Of a stretch of 64,000 bases of DNA, positions 40,966 to 50,203 are shown piece after piece. The notes below the pieces were generated by a model. It did no database searches, was not told where the DNA came from, and was given only the letters and a program-made list of their open reading frames with translations. This DNA is from Mesobacillus maritimus (lineage in GTDB: Bacteria; Bacillota; Bacilli; Bacillales; Cytobacillaceae): NCBI RefSeq assembly GCF_019749255.1, contig NZ_JACWFH010000013.1, forward strand, positions 1 through 64,000, in the 5' to 3' direction. Every line of letters starts with the position of its first letter. Positions within the stretch are counted from its first letter, which is position 1. Position numbers and translations under genes: made by a program.

Positions 40966-42624
40966 TTATTCGATTGCAAAGATAAATGGATAAAGTGGCT
41001 GCCCACCATCATGAAGCTCAACTTCAACATCCTCAAATTGCTTTTCTAGGAATTCAACTAGGCTATCAAGATCTTCTTGAGTTGCGTCTTCCCCTTTGAG
41101 GATGGTAAGGATTTCTGAATCCTCATCAAGTATATTCTCCAATAATGCTGTTGCTGCTCTCACTTTATCTTTATCCTTTAAGATAATTTTCCCTTCAGCT
41201 ATGCCCATGAAATCGCCTTTTTCAATCTCAAGACCATCAATACTTGTATCACGAACAGCATAGGTTAGTTGCCCTGTTTTTACGTGTTGCATGGCATCTG
41301 TCATTACATCTTGGTTATTTACTAAATCTGCTGATGGATTAAATGCTAGGAGCGCAGTCATCCCCTGCGGAACTGTTTTAGAAGGGATCACTAGAACCTC
41401 TTCTTCAGCCAATTCAGCAGCTTGTTCAGCTGCCATAATAATATTTTTATTATTTGGCAAGATAATGACTTTCTTCGCATTTGTGTCCTTAACAGCTTTA
41501 ACAATATCCTCAGTACTTGGATTCATCGTTTGGCCGCCTTCAATCACAACACTTGCTCCGATGCTCTTGAATAAGTTCCCAATACCCGCTCCCATTGAGA
41601 CAGTTACAATCCCATACTCTTTCTTCTCTTTGGATACAGGTGCAGGAGTCTGTGCAGGCTCTCCAACAATATCAGAATGCTGTTGACGCATATTCTCAAT
41701 TTTCATGGAGATAAGACTTCCATACGACTGTCCATAGGTTAATACTTCACCAGGACGCTCAGTATGCACATGGATTTTTGCTACTTGATCATCAGAAATA
41801 ACGAGGAGTGAATCTCCATATTCACTTAAGTCCTGACGGAAATCATCCTCAGAAAATGGTCGTTTCCCTTCAAGCTTAACCATGAATTCAGTGCAGTAGC
41901 CAAATTCAATATCTTCTGTATTGATATGTCCTTGGACACTTTTATGATGTTCTGCATTCACCATATCATCCATTGTTTCGATAGCAGATGGTCCCTCTGG
42001 AAGTGCTTCGCCTTTAAGAACAGCAAGGAATCCTTCATAAACAATGACAAGTCCCTGTCCACCACTATCAACAACCCCTACTTCTTTTAAAACTGGAAGT
42101 AAATCAGGTGTGCGATTTAATGATGCACGCGCCTCTTTCAAGACTTCCTCCATCAAGATGACAATATCATCTTGATTCTTGGCTACTTGAACTCCTTTTT
42201 TAGCCGCATCTTTTGCCACTGTTAGGATTGTTCCCTCAACAGGTTTCATTACGGCTTTATAAGCAGTCGTTACACCAGCATCAAGAGCCTGAGCAAATTC
42301 CTTGGCAGTTATTGACTTCTTTTGTTCAATTGCTTTCGAAAAACCACGGAATAACTGGGATAAAATAACCCCTGAATTTCCTCTTGCCCCCATTAGAAGG
42401 CCTCTTGAAAGAGAGGAACCTACCTTACCGATATGTTCCTGGACATTATTTTTAACTTCCTTGGCACCGGACGTCATCGATAAATTCATGTTTGTACCGG
42501 TATCGCCATCAGGAACAGGGAAAACATTTAACGCATCCACCATTTTAGCATTGGCTGATAGGTGATTGGCTCCTTGAATGACCATTTCTGCGAAGCGTTT
42601 TCCTTCTAGAACTTTAATTGACAC
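40966..42624 (-). CDS. fakA: Fatty acid kinase, ATP-binding subunit FakA (YloV)
   Basis: Phosphorylates FakB-bound fatty acids to acyl-phosphate for phospholipid synthesis. The 552-residue protein has an N-terminal DhaL-type nucleotide domain (FPVPDGDTGTNMNLSM, D39 and D41; LMGARGNSGVILSQ; VGVVDSGGQGL) and a C-terminal DegV-like part (GIVTVSMGAGIGNLF, QTMNPSTEDI, LPNNKNI). Start GTG 42624 follows GAGGAGG by 8 bases and fits B. subtilis YloV; the frame to 42654 includes that site. Paired with yloU. Confidence 0.95.
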   Translation of the reverse strand: MSIKVLEGKRFAEMVIQGANHLSANAKMVDALNVFPVPDGDTGTNMNLSMTSGAKEVKNNVQEHIGKVGSSLSRGLLMGARGNSGVILSQLFRGFSKAIEQKKSITAKEFAQALDAGVTTAYKAVMKPVEGTILTVAKDAAKKGVQVAKNQDDIVILMEEVLKEARASLNRTPDLLPVLKEVGVVDSGGQGLVIVYEGFLAVLKGEALPEGPSAIETMDDMVNAEHHKSVQGHINTEDIEFGYCTEFMVKLEGKRPFSEDDFRQDLSEYGDSLLVISDDQVAKIHVHTERPGEVLTYGQSYGSLISMKIENMRQQHSDIVGEPAQTPAPVSKEKKEYGIVTVSMGAGIGNLFKSIGASVVIEGGQTMNPSTEDIVKAVKDTNAKKVIILPNNKNIIMAAEQAAELAEEEVLVIPSKTVPQGMTALLAFNPSADLVNNQDVMTDAMQHVKTGQLTYAVRDTSIDGLEIEKGDFMGIAEGKIILKDKDKVRAATALLENILDEDSEILTILKGEDATQEDLDSLVEFLEKQFEDVEVELHDGGQPLYPFIFAIE

Positions 42625-42658
42625 AAATCTTTCCTCCTCACTAAGGTCGTTCACGAAC

Positions 42659-43021
42659 TTACGGGTTCGTTACTCGAACTCCCTGAACGTAAATATTAAC
42701 CGAGTCAACCGCAAGTCCAACCGTTTGGTTAAGCGTATATTTTACTTTTGATTGAACTTGATGGGCAACTTCAGAAATTTTCGTTCCATAACTTACAATA
42801 ATATACATATCAATATGTACTTCTTCGTCTTCCTGACGAACGACTATCCCACGCGAAAAGTTCTCTCTGCGTAGCATTTCAGCTATTCCATCTTTCAATT
42901 GATGCTTAGAAGCCATTCCAACAATCCCGTAGCAGTCAACAGCGGCACCACCTGCAATTGTAGCGATAACATCATTTGATATATCGATTTGTCCGAACTT
43001 TGTTTGTAACTCTATGGACAT
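42659..43021 (-). CDS. yloU: Asp23/Gls24 family envelope-stress protein YloU
   Basis: 120-residue member of the Asp23/Gls24 (DUF322) family, usually encoded before fakA. Visible parts are an N-terminal strand-rich segment (TKFGQIDISNDVIATIAGGAA) and VHIDMYIIVSYGTKISEVAHQVQ. Family members in staphylococci sit at the membrane and respond to cell-wall stress. Its exact role here is not known. AAAGGGGG precedes ATG 43021. Divergent from rpmB. Confidence 0.92.
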   Translation of the reverse strand: MSIELQTKFGQIDISNDVIATIAGGAAVDCYGIVGMASKHQLKDGIAEMLRRENFSRGIVVRQEDEEVHIDMYIIVSYGTKISEVAHQVQSKVKYTLNQTVGLAVDSVNIYVQGVRVTNP

Positions 43022-43109
43022 GGTCGTTCCCCCTTTGGAATATTGCTAATAGACTATAGCTATTTTACTATAACCGCAATGATTTTGAAAGTCATTCCAT
43101 CCCACCCTT

Positions 43110-43141
43110 ATTATAGAGCAAGATTTATAAGGTTATGTCAA
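43110..43141 (-). promoter_or_regulatory. Possible yloU promoter with long spacer
   Basis: Consensus hexamers TTGACA (43136-43141) and TATAAT (43110-43115) on the minus strand are 20 bp apart, longer than the sigma-A optimum. Confidence 0.4.
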
Positions 43142-43174
43142 GGTTTTTTTCTTGATATCCTTTCATCAATAGTA

Positions 43175-43203
43175 TTGCAATCCAAATATTTGTGTGATAA
43201 ATT
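43175..43203 (+). promoter_or_regulatory. Candidate rpmB promoter
   Basis: -35 TTGCAA (43175-43180), 17 bp spacer, -10 TAAATT (43198-43203); each hexamer matches four of six. The leader after it contains GTCAGAA (43222-43228) paired with TTCTGAC (43256-43262) and ATGCA/TGCAT (43269-43282). Confidence 0.5.
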
Positions 43204-43323
43204 ATTAAAGTATGTTTGACTGTCAGAAACACGGTACCACAAATTTATTCAGCTGTTCTGACGAAAAAATGCATTTTTGCATCGAAATAGTATTAGCTTA
43301 CGTAAGTAAGGAGGGAAATAAAC

Positions 43324-43512
43324 ATGCCACGTAAATGTGTTGTAACTGGTAAAGGAACTCGTTCAGGTAACGCTCGTTCTCACGCTATGAACGCTAACAA
43401 GCGTACTTGGGGTGCTAACCTACAAAAAGTTCGCATTCTTGTTGATGGAAAGCCTAAGCGTGTTTGGGTATCTGCAAGAGCTTTAAGATCAGGTAAAGTA
43501 GAGCGCGTTTAA
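43324..43512 (+). CDS. rpmB: 50S ribosomal protein L28
   Basis: Large-subunit protein. The 62-residue basic protein ([50 protein letters not shown]) is the zinc-independent form: only one cysteine is present. AAGGAGGG precedes ATG 43324. It is one of two plus-strand genes in the window, divergent from yloU and convergent with spoVM, as in B. subtilis. Confidence 0.97.
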   Translation: MPRKCVVTGKGTRSGNARSHAMNANKRTWGANLQKVRILVDGKPKRVWVSARALRSGKVERV

Positions 43513-43517
43513 TTATG

Positions 43518-43562
43518 AAAAACTTCATCGTATGCCTAAAGCAAAGTGATGAAGTTTTTATT
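43518..43562 (+). terminator. Terminator of rpmB
   Basis: Stem AAAAACTTCATC / GATGAAGTTTTT with T tail, 6 bases after the stop. A second hairpin GCATCC/GGGTGC with T6 follows at 43563-43594. Confidence 0.85.
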
Positions 43563-43611
43563 AAAAAAGCATCCTTTATAGGGGTGCTTTTTTAGTTTTC
43601 GTCATAAAAAT

Positions 43612-43641
43612 AATAAATAAAGCACCCGTTTTGTGGGTGCT
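43612..43641 (-). terminator. Terminator of spoVM
   Basis: Stem AGCACCC / GGGTGCT (43621-43641) followed on the minus strand by a TTATTTATT tail. Confidence 0.72.
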
Positions 43642-43670
43642 CCATTTTTTATGATTCCTTTTTTGTCTAT

Positions 43671-43751
43671 TTATCCCTTTTTAAAAGCTCCTAACATTGC
43701 CTTGACAAGACCACCTAAAACCCTTGGCAGTTTAATAGTATAGAATTTCAT
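43671..43751 (-). CDS. spoVM: Stage V sporulation protein SpoVM
   Basis: 26-residue amphipathic peptide that marks the curved forespore membrane and anchors SpoIVA and the spore coat. It reads MKFYTIKLPRVLGG then LVKAMLGAFKKG, close to the B. subtilis peptide, including P9, whose bend is needed for curvature sensing. Ribosome site GAGGAGGG precedes ATG 43751. It lies alone between thiN and the rpmB terminators. Sigma-E control is known in B. subtilis and expected here. Easily missed because of its size. Confidence 0.95.
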   Translation of the reverse strand: MKFYTIKLPRVLGGLVKAMLGAFKKG

Positions 43752-43852
43752 ACTGTCCCTCCTCACTGTCCTTAAAACCAAGCTGAAGAATTTTCGACTT
43801 TACATTATATTCAGGAAAGAGAAATAATTGCTTAACGCAGAAGACATTTCAA

Positions 43853-44500
43853 TCAATCACTACTTCTTACCACCATTAATATGCCTTCTGTAATAGAAAA
43901 AGTACCAGAACTACTTAGGAGTTCATTACTAATACATAGTGTGGAACCAAGGGAAATATGCCTATTGCTCAGTGAGTATTTAAAACCTTCCAGCGTCAGA
44001 CCTGTCACCTCGGGGGTAACCGGAATAAAAGAAATAAATTTTTTTTCAGGTAGTCTCTCAAGCTGATGACGCCCCGGACCTTTAACATAAAGCTGATTTT
44101 GACGGTCAATGATTTCGATATGGGTGGGTAAATGTTGAAGCTCTGCTTTTAACAACATTTGGACGTTCCCTAAAAAATGATCCAGTCTACCTCCAGTAGC
44201 ACCAAACATCTGGATTTTAGTCGCCTCTTTAGTTAGCGCCCAATTTAGGGCAAGCTCCATATCTGTTTCATCTTTCTCCGGCTTGTATTTGCGTAAATTT
44301 GCCACCTTATCTTCAATTAATGCCCATTCCTCCCGTGAGACAGAATCGAAATCACCAAAGGCATAATCGGGAGTAATTCCTAAAGTTAGGAGCGTGAATA
44401 CCCCTCTGTCGACTCCTACCCATACACAATCCTTCCCACCGAAGCGCTGAAGGTCAGGAAGAGCCTCTACAGGGCCACCACCTAATATATTTATAATCAA
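43853..44500 (-). CDS. thiN: Thiamine diphosphokinase
   Basis: Transfers pyrophosphate from ATP to thiamine. The 215-residue protein shows GVDRGVFTLLTLGITPDYAFGD FDS-type N-terminal domain motifs (GDFDSVSREEW), DETDMELAL, and GATGGRLDHFLGNVQ. Start TTG 44500 (MIINILGGGP) is 6 bases behind GAGGTG; the ATG at 44518 has no ribosome site. A terminator separates it from rpe, so it should have its own promoter. Confidence 0.93.
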   Translation of the reverse strand: MIINILGGGPVEALPDLQRFGGKDCVWVGVDRGVFTLLTLGITPDYAFGDFDSVSREEWALIEDKVANLRKYKPEKDETDMELALNWALTKEATKIQMFGATGGRLDHFLGNVQMLLKAELQHLPTHIEIIDRQNQLYVKGPGRHQLERLPEKKFISFIPVTPEVTGLTLEGFKYSLSNRHISLGSTLCISNELLSSSGTFSITEGILMVVRSSD

Positions 44501-44555
44501 AATTAACACCTCATTCATGGCTTAATAATGTGTTTCTAGTTTGCTTTCACCAACA

Positions 44556-44587
44556 CAAAAAAGGAACTGAACAAAGAAGTCAGTCCC
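44556..44587 (-). terminator. Terminator of the prpC-prkC-rsgA-rpe run
   Basis: Stem GGGACTGA / TCAGTTCC followed by seven T-rich bases on the minus strand, 9 bases after the rpe stop. Confidence 0.8.
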
Positions 44588-44596
44588 CATTTTTAC

Positions 44597-45241
44597 TTAC
44601 CTTTTTAATGCTGCAATCGCCTTGCCTCTATCTTTCTGATTGTAAACCGCAGACCCTGCGACAAGAACACTAGCACCAGCTTCGGTGCAAAGTTTTGCCG
44701 TTTCTTCATTAACTCCCCCATCTACCTCAATATCAAGATCGAGATTGCGTGAAAGGGCCAACTCTTTTACCTGCCTAATTTTTGGCAAAACAGAATGAAT
44801 AAACTTTTGTCCGCCAAAGCCTGGATTAACAGTCATTAATAGCACCATGTCGACATCATCAATGATTGGTAGAATCGACTCCACTGGTGTAGCTGGGTTG
44901 AGCACGACCCCTGCTTTTACTCCAAGTTCTTTAATATGGTGGATAGTCCTATGCAAATGCCTACACGCCTCTACATGGACAGTAATATAATCAGCACCCG
45001 CCTTCGCAAAGGCATCAAGATACTGATCGGGGTTTTCAATCATTAGATGAACATCCAACGGAAGGTCCGTGATCGGACGAATTGCCTCAACAACTAGTGG
45101 TCCAATGGTAATATTGGGAACAAAATGTCCATCCATCACATCAATATGGATAAGATCCGCTCCCCCTTGCTCCACATCGGTTATCTCCTTACCCAACTTA
45201 GAAAAATCAGCTGATAATATCGAAGGCGCTATTTTAACCAT
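44597..45241 (-). CDS. rpe: Ribulose-phosphate 3-epimerase
   Basis: Pentose-phosphate pathway enzyme interconverting ribulose 5-phosphate and xylulose 5-phosphate. TIM barrel of 214 residues with [25 protein letters not shown] (metal His and Asp), DVHLMI and [20 protein letters not shown] precedes ATG 45241, 2 bp after rsgA ends. Confidence 0.97.
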   Translation of the reverse strand: MVKIAPSILSADFSKLGKEITDVEQGGADLIHIDVMDGHFVPNITIGPLVVEAIRPITDLPLDVHLMIENPDQYLDAFAKAGADYITVHVEACRHLHRTIHHIKELGVKAGVVLNPATPVESILPIIDDVDMVLLMTVNPGFGGQKFIHSVLPKIRQVKELALSRNLDLDIEVDGGVNEETAKLCTEAGASVLVAGSAVYNQKDRGKAIAALKR

Positions 45242-45243
45242 AC

Positions 45244-46125
45244 CTAATACCTCGGCTTTCTATCTTTAATTTCCTGCAAAAAGTCCTTGTAGTGTTGATA
45301 GCGATATTCAGGAAGTTTCCCTTCTTCCACAGCCGCTTTCACCGCACACTTAGGTTCACTAATATGCAGACATTCACGAAATTTACAATCTTCACTTAAT
45401 CTTGCAAAGTCTGGAAAACAATAATTTAGCTCTGCAGGTTCAATTTCCGTAAACTCTAGCGAACTAAACCCAGGAGTGTCTGCAACTAATCCATGGTTTC
45501 CGATTTTGATTAATTCCACATGCCTCGTCGTATGCTTCCCACGACCAAGATGATGAGAGATGCCACTTGTTTTCAGTGCCAATTCTGGTCTTAACGCATT
45601 TAAAAGGGAGGATTTCCCTACCCCAGACTGCCCTGCAAAGACGGATATTTTCCCCTCAATATAGGGAGAAAGTTCCTTAAGACCTTCTTCCGTTTCAGAA
45701 GAGGTAAAGATTACTTCATACCCAGCGTTTCGATAGTCCTCTGCATACCGTTCAAGCTTGGTGAGTCCATCATCAAGGAGATCCACTTTGGTTATACAAA
45801 TCAATGGACGAATTTGATTATATTCAACAAGGACCAAAAACCGATCGAGAAGTGCAGTACTAAACTCTGGTTCAACAGCAGAGAAAACAAGAATTGCTTG
45901 GTCTACATTGGCAATAGGTGGCCGGACTAGTTCATTTTTCCGATCCTTTACTTCCATGATATAACCATCGGTTTTATTTTCTGCTTGATAGACGACTTCA
46001 TCACCGACTAGAGGAGTAACTTTATTCTTACGAAATACCCCCCTGCCTCTGCATTGTACAGTTCCCTCTTCTCCGAGAACATAATAGAAACCGCTTAACG
46101 CCTTGATAATTTTGCCCTGCGGCAT
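45244..46125 (-). CDS. rsgA: Ribosome small-subunit GTPase RsgA
   Basis: Circularly permuted GTPase that checks late 30S maturation. The 293-residue protein has an N-terminal OB fold, G4 TKVD (113-116), G1 GQSGVGKS (165-172), G3 DTPGF (216-220) and a C-terminal zinc site C247, C252, H254, C260. Start ATG 46125 ([10 protein letters not shown]) has AAGGAGTG upstream; the frame to 46146 is not supported. In B. subtilis this protein (YloQ/CpgA) is a PrkC substrate, which fits the neighbourhood. Confidence 0.96.
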   Translation of the reverse strand: MPQGKIIKALSGFYYVLGEEGTVQCRGRGVFRKNKVTPLVGDEVVYQAENKTDGYIMEVKDRKNELVRPPIANVDQAILVFSAVEPEFSTALLDRFLVLVEYNQIRPLICITKVDLLDDGLTKLERYAEDYRNAGYEVIFTSSETEEGLKELSPYIEGKISVFAGQSGVGKSSLLNALRPELALKTSGISHHLGRGKHTTRHVELIKIGNHGLVADTPGFSSLEFTEIEPAELNYCFPDFARLSEDCKFRECLHISEPKCAVKAAVEEGKLPEYRYQHYKDFLQEIKDRKPRY

Positions 46126-46168
46126 AGCATCACTCCTTATCATCAATAAAAAACATTTTTCCCTCTAG

Positions 46169-46323
46169 GCTCTTTTCTCACAAATATTGTTGCTGTTGCA
46201 GATTAAAGACCATGATTTAATCTCAATTCTGATCAATAAAGGAAACTTAATTTTGAGAAAAGAGCTTGCAACCATATTTAAAACATCAATCTGTAATATC
46301 GACTTCTTAATTTTAGCAACAAT
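46169..46323. repeat. Nested inverted repeats between prkC and rsgA
   Basis: GCTCTTTTCTCA (46169-46180) pairs with TGAGAAAAGAGC (46254-46265), a perfect 12 bp. Inside it AGATTAAA (46200-46207) pairs with TTTAATCT (46216-46223). A second system, ATTGTTGCT (46186-46194) with AGCAACAAT (46315-46323), overlaps the first, so the two folds exclude or interlock with each other. Confidence 0.75.
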
Positions 46324-46338
46324 CTTTACAAAAACACT

Positions 46339-48345
46339 TTATTCATTTTCTGGATAAAGAACTTCATCTTCAAGGATTACATTCCCATTACCGATTACGC
46401 GAAATGCTGCTTTTTCACCCGGCGCAATCCTAAAGGTTAGCTTTCTAGTTGTGGTTTGAGTAATTTCAAACTCGTCTGCCGGCACGTTTATGCTATGCTC
46501 CATATCTTCAATAAAGATTTGAACCAACTGTGGTTCTCCATTTAAACTTTCATCATAGACAATCCCAATTTCTTCTGTGACCTCTTTAGGTGGGAGTTCT
46601 TCCTTCCCTTTAGAAATGATCACTTTAACTTTGTTTCCTTCTTTCAATTGTGCGCCGGCCTTAGGTTCTTGTGAATATACCAAGCCCTTATCGACACTTT
46701 CGTTGAATTCCTCAACTATTTCATACTCTAGGTTATTGTTTTTGGCGTAGTCTTCAAAACTTTTAGCGGTATAACCGCTTAAATCAATCAAGGTAATTAA
46801 TTCTGGCCCCTTACTAACGGTAAACTCAACAACCGTCTCACTAGGAACGACTGATTCACCTTCTCCTGGGTATTGTTCAATAATGGTACCAGGCTCACTA
46901 TCATCGTATTTTTCAATCTTGATAATATCTTTAAAATTAAAGTTTTCATTTTCTAGTCTGCGAACAGTATCCTCATACATCCTGCCTTGATAATCGGAAA
47001 GCTCAATTTTTTCCTTTCCAAGACTGATATACAAATCAATTTCTGTACCTTCTACAACAATTTTCCCAGCCTGAGGACTTGTTCGAATGATTAAGCCTTC
47101 TTCAATCTCTTCATCACTGATTTCCTTCTTTTCCCCAATGACAAACCCTGAAGCCAAAAGGTCAGATAAGGCATCGTCTATCTCCATGCCTTCAACATCT
47201 GGAACCGCTATTTCTTTAGGTCCAAACCATTCAGGTCCCTTCGTTACAAATAAATAGCCTGCTATAACAAGAAGCACAAACAATGTGGTTAAAAGAATGG
47301 GCCATTTCTTTTTACTCTTTTTCTTTGGCTTTTTCTTCTTCTTTTTCTTCTGCTTTTTACTAGCACTTTCTTCTTCGTCCTGATCTAACTCTTCTTCCTT
47401 TTCTTCCCCATGGACCATTGTTTTATCAAGATTCCGATATGGACGTTCATTCGTTATGACTGGAATCGCCTTCGTTGCTTCATCGTCCTCTGGGATTACA
47501 AATTTGCTTTCGTTTAGTCGATCATCATCAAGAGCTGACCTTAAGTCCTCTTCCATATCATAAACATCATTGTATCGATGGAACGGATCCTTTGCCGTTG
47601 CTTTTAAGACGATGTTTTCGACACTTTGTGGAATAGTTGGGTTCCACCTTTTTAATGAAGGGGTTTCAGATTGCAAATGCTTGAGGGCAATAGAAACTGC
47701 CGACTCACCTGAAAATGGGAGCCTTCCGGTTAATAACTCAAACATTACAATTCCTAGTGAATATATATCTGATTTTTTATTGGCCATTCCACCGCGCGCC
47801 TGTTCAGGTGATAAATAATGGACTGAACCTAGCACAGAATTGGTTTGGGTAATACTAGTCGCACTAAGAGCCATTGCAATTCCAAAATCGGTAATTTTCA
47901 CGTTCCCTAGATCATCCATTAAAATATTATGTGGTTTAATATCCCGATGGATGATATGGTTTTGATGGGCATGAGATATGGCCGAAGTTAATTGCTTCAT
48001 AATATCCAAGGTTTTTTCCACTGGAACTGGAGCCTTTTGCTGTATGTATTGTTTCAATGTCTGCCCTTCAACATACTCCATAACAATATAGTATAAATTG
48101 TCATCTTCTCCGACATCATAAATACTGACGATATTTGGATGAGCAAGACTTGTGGCCGATTGGGCCTCCCGATGAAATCTCCGGATAAACTCATCGTCAT
48201 TAGCAAAGTCTAGCCTTAACATTTTAACAGCAACATCTCGATCAAGAATCATATCATGAGCAAGATACACATTTGCCATGCCCCCGCCACCAATTGTGCT
48301 GAGGATTTTGTATCGGCCACCGCTAATTCTTTTACCAATCATCAT
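46339..48345 (-). CDS. prkC: PASTA-domain Ser/Thr protein kinase PrkC
   Basis: Membrane kinase that senses muropeptides and acts in germination, cell-wall control and translation. In the 668-residue protein the cytoplasmic kinase has the glycine loop GGGGMANVY, K41, HRD (133-135) and DFG (153-155). A very lysine-rich juxtamembrane stretch (about 330-347) precedes one transmembrane helix (348-367), followed by three PASTA repeats (about 377-445, 446-513, 514-583) and a C-terminal beta domain. Start may be ATG 48345 or 48342. It follows prpC directly, the usual kinase-phosphatase pair. Confidence 0.97.
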   Translation of the reverse strand: MMIGKRISGGRYKILSTIGGGGMANVYLAHDMILDRDVAVKMLRLDFANDDEFIRRFHREAQSATSLAHPNIVSIYDVGEDDNLYYIVMEYVEGQTLKQYIQQKAPVPVEKTLDIMKQLTSAISHAHQNHIIHRDIKPHNILMDDLGNVKITDFGIAMALSATSITQTNSVLGSVHYLSPEQARGGMANKKSDIYSLGIVMFELLTGRLPFSGESAVSIALKHLQSETPSLKRWNPTIPQSVENIVLKATAKDPFHRYNDVYDMEEDLRSALDDDRLNESKFVIPEDDEATKAIPVITNERPYRNLDKTMVHGEEKEEELDQDEEESASKKQKKKKKKKPKKKSKKKWPILLTTLFVLLVIAGYLFVTKGPEWFGPKEIAVPDVEGMEIDDALSDLLASGFVIGEKKEISDEEIEEGLIIRTSPQAGKIVVEGTEIDLYISLGKEKIELSDYQGRMYEDTVRRLENENFNFKDIIKIEKYDDSEPGTIIEQYPGEGESVVPSETVVEFTVSKGPELITLIDLSGYTAKSFEDYAKNNNLEYEIVEEFNESVDKGLVYSQEPKAGAQLKEGNKVKVIISKGKEELPPKEVTEEIGIVYDESLNGEPQLVQIFIEDMEHSINVPADEFEITQTTTRKLTFRIAPGEKAAFRVIGNGNVILEDEVLYPENE

Positions 48346-48349
48346 GTGC

Positions 48350-49102
48350 TCACCTGCCTTCTACGACGACATCGGAGTATTCTACAATTGCGAGAGTGAT
48401 ATTGTCCTCTCCGCCATTTTGATTGGCAAGTGTCACCAAATTTGACGCCTTCTCATCTAAGGTCCCACTCTGAGTAAGATTTCCCTTAATTTCTTCCTCT
48501 GTTACCTTATTTGAAAGACCATCCGAACAAAGGAAAAGAAAATCTCCTTCCTCAAAAATGATTGTCTTCGTATCCATGGCCACCGTTTCCTCAGTGCCAA
48601 GGGCTCTTAATAATACATTTTTACGCGGGTGATGTTCAGCATCTTCTCTTGAAATTTGCCCTGTTCTTACTAATTCATTGACAAGTGAATGATCTTCAGT
48701 CAATTGCTGAAATCCAGCCTCATTTAAGATATATCCCCTACTATCCCCAATATTGGCAAGGGTTGCAAACAGGTTCGTGCAAATTGCTGCAACCACGGTT
48801 GTCCCCATGCCTTCACATTCGCTATTTTTCTTTGAGTGTTCAAAGATTACCTGATTCACTTCGACTATTTTGCTTCTTAACCAATCTTCTGCCTCTTCGG
48901 CTGTCTCTATTTTATCGGTATTAGCCCATTCAGTTTCTAAGAAATGAATGGTCATTTCACTTGCGACATCTCCGGCGCGATGGCCGCCCATGCCATCGGC
49001 TACGACGGCAAGGAACTGACCTTCTTTGTTTGTAAAAATTCCACCATTATCTTCATTATGGAGCCGAACCTTTCCCTTATCTGTTTTGAAAACAGCGTTC
49101 AT
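48350..49102 (-). CDS. prpC: PP2C-type protein phosphatase PrpC
   Basis: Metal-dependent phosphatase that reverses PrkC phosphorylation. The 250-residue protein has the PPM motifs KVRLHNEDNGG, VVADGMGGHRAGDVAS, ANIGDSRGY, TEDHSLV, FLFLCSDGLSNKV and GGEDNITLAIVEY. Start ATG 49102 is set by GAGGTGAGAGG; the frame runs on into rlmN without support. It begins 4 bp after rlmN. Confidence 0.97.
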   Translation of the reverse strand: MNAVFKTDKGKVRLHNEDNGGIFTNKEGQFLAVVADGMGGHRAGDVASEMTIHFLETEWANTDKIETAEEAEDWLRSKIVEVNQVIFEHSKKNSECEGMGTTVVAAICTNLFATLANIGDSRGYILNEAGFQQLTEDHSLVNELVRTGQISREDAEHHPRKNVLLRALGTEETVAMDTKTIIFEEGDFLFLCSDGLSNKVTEEEIKGNLTQSGTLDEKASNLVTLANQNGGEDNITLAIVEYSDVVVEGR

Positions 49103-49106
49103 CCTC

Positions 49107-50201
49107 TCACCTCGTCTCTTCCTGCCGCTCCTTCGCACGTAACTGGCCACACGCGGCTTCAATATCATGTCCTTGTTCACGACGAATGGTCACATTTACT
49201 CCACGGTCTTTTAAGGCTTTCTCAAATTTAAAAATTTGTGCTTTTGGTGTTCTCACATAATCACGTTCTGGTACATAATTGACAGGAATTAAATTGATAT
49301 GACACTTAATTCCTTTGACCAAATTTGCCAATTCCTCTGCATGTTCAACCTGATCGTTAACATTTCCAAACAAGCCATATTCAAAAGAAATCCTTCTGCC
49401 TGTCTTTTCAATATAGTAGCGAACAGCCTCCATGAGATCGGGTAGCTTATATGCACGGTTGATGGGCATTAGACGGCTACGTAACTCGGAATTAGGAGCG
49501 TGAAGAGAGATGGCAAAATTAATTTGCATATCCTCATCAGCAAATTGATAAATTTTAGGGATAATGCCGCTAGTAGACACAGTAATATGTCGTGCCCCAA
49601 TGTTTAGCGCCTTCTCATGATTAATAATTTTTAAGAAAGAAAGCATAGAGTCATAATTGTCAAACGGCTCCCCAATTCCCATGATAACCACAGAGCTCAC
49701 TCGCTCATCGGTTTCATCTAAAACCTGCTGGACCTTCACTACTTGAGCAACAATTTCTCCAGCCTCTAAATTTCTTTTTAACCCTCCAAGTGTGGATGCA
49801 CAAAACGTACATCCAATTCGGCAACCTACCTGTGTCGTGACACAGACCGAATTTCCGTATTCGTGCCTCATTAGAACGGTTTCGATTGATTTGCCATCCT
49901 GAAGCTCAAATAAAAATTTAATTGTTCCATCTGAGGATGTTTTTTGAATAATCGTATTTAGGGTCGTTAAAACAAAGCTATCCTCTAGTTGGTCTCGGAG
50001 TGATTTAGAAAGATTTGTCATATCCTCGAATGACCCTACTCTTTTTTTATAAAGCCAATCGTATATTTGTTCTGCTCGAAAGGCCTTGTCTCCTTTAGAC
50101 ACGAGCCATTCCTTTAGCTCTTCAAGCCTAAGAGAATAAATGGAAGGCTTTTCGGGTTCATATGCTGTTGTTTTTCTTTTTCTAGTTGCTGGTTGTTCCA
50201 T
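49107..50201 (-). CDS. rlmN: Dual-specificity RNA methyltransferase RlmN
   Basis: Radical SAM enzyme that makes 2-methyladenosine at A2503 of 23S rRNA and A37 of some tRNAs. The 364-residue protein has the cluster motif C127, C131, C134 ([11 protein letters not shown]), [27 protein letters not shown], and the second catalytic cysteine C351 ([11 protein letters not shown]). Start ATG 50201 follows GGAAGGTGG. It begins 2 bp after the rsmB stop. Confidence 0.97.
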   Translation of the reverse strand: MEQPATRKRKTTAYEPEKPSIYSLRLEELKEWLVSKGDKAFRAEQIYDWLYKKRVGSFEDMTNLSKSLRDQLEDSFVLTTLNTIIQKTSSDGTIKFLFELQDGKSIETVLMRHEYGNSVCVTTQVGCRIGCTFCASTLGGLKRNLEAGEIVAQVVKVQQVLDETDERVSSVVIMGIGEPFDNYDSMLSFLKIINHEKALNIGARHITVSTSGIIPKIYQFADEDMQINFAISLHAPNSELRSRLMPINRAYKLPDLMEAVRYYIEKTGRRISFEYGLFGNVNDQVEHAEELANLVKGIKCHINLIPVNYVPERDYVRTPKAQIFKFEKALKDRGVNVTIRREQGHDIEAACGQLRAKERQEETR

Positions 50202-50203
50202 TT

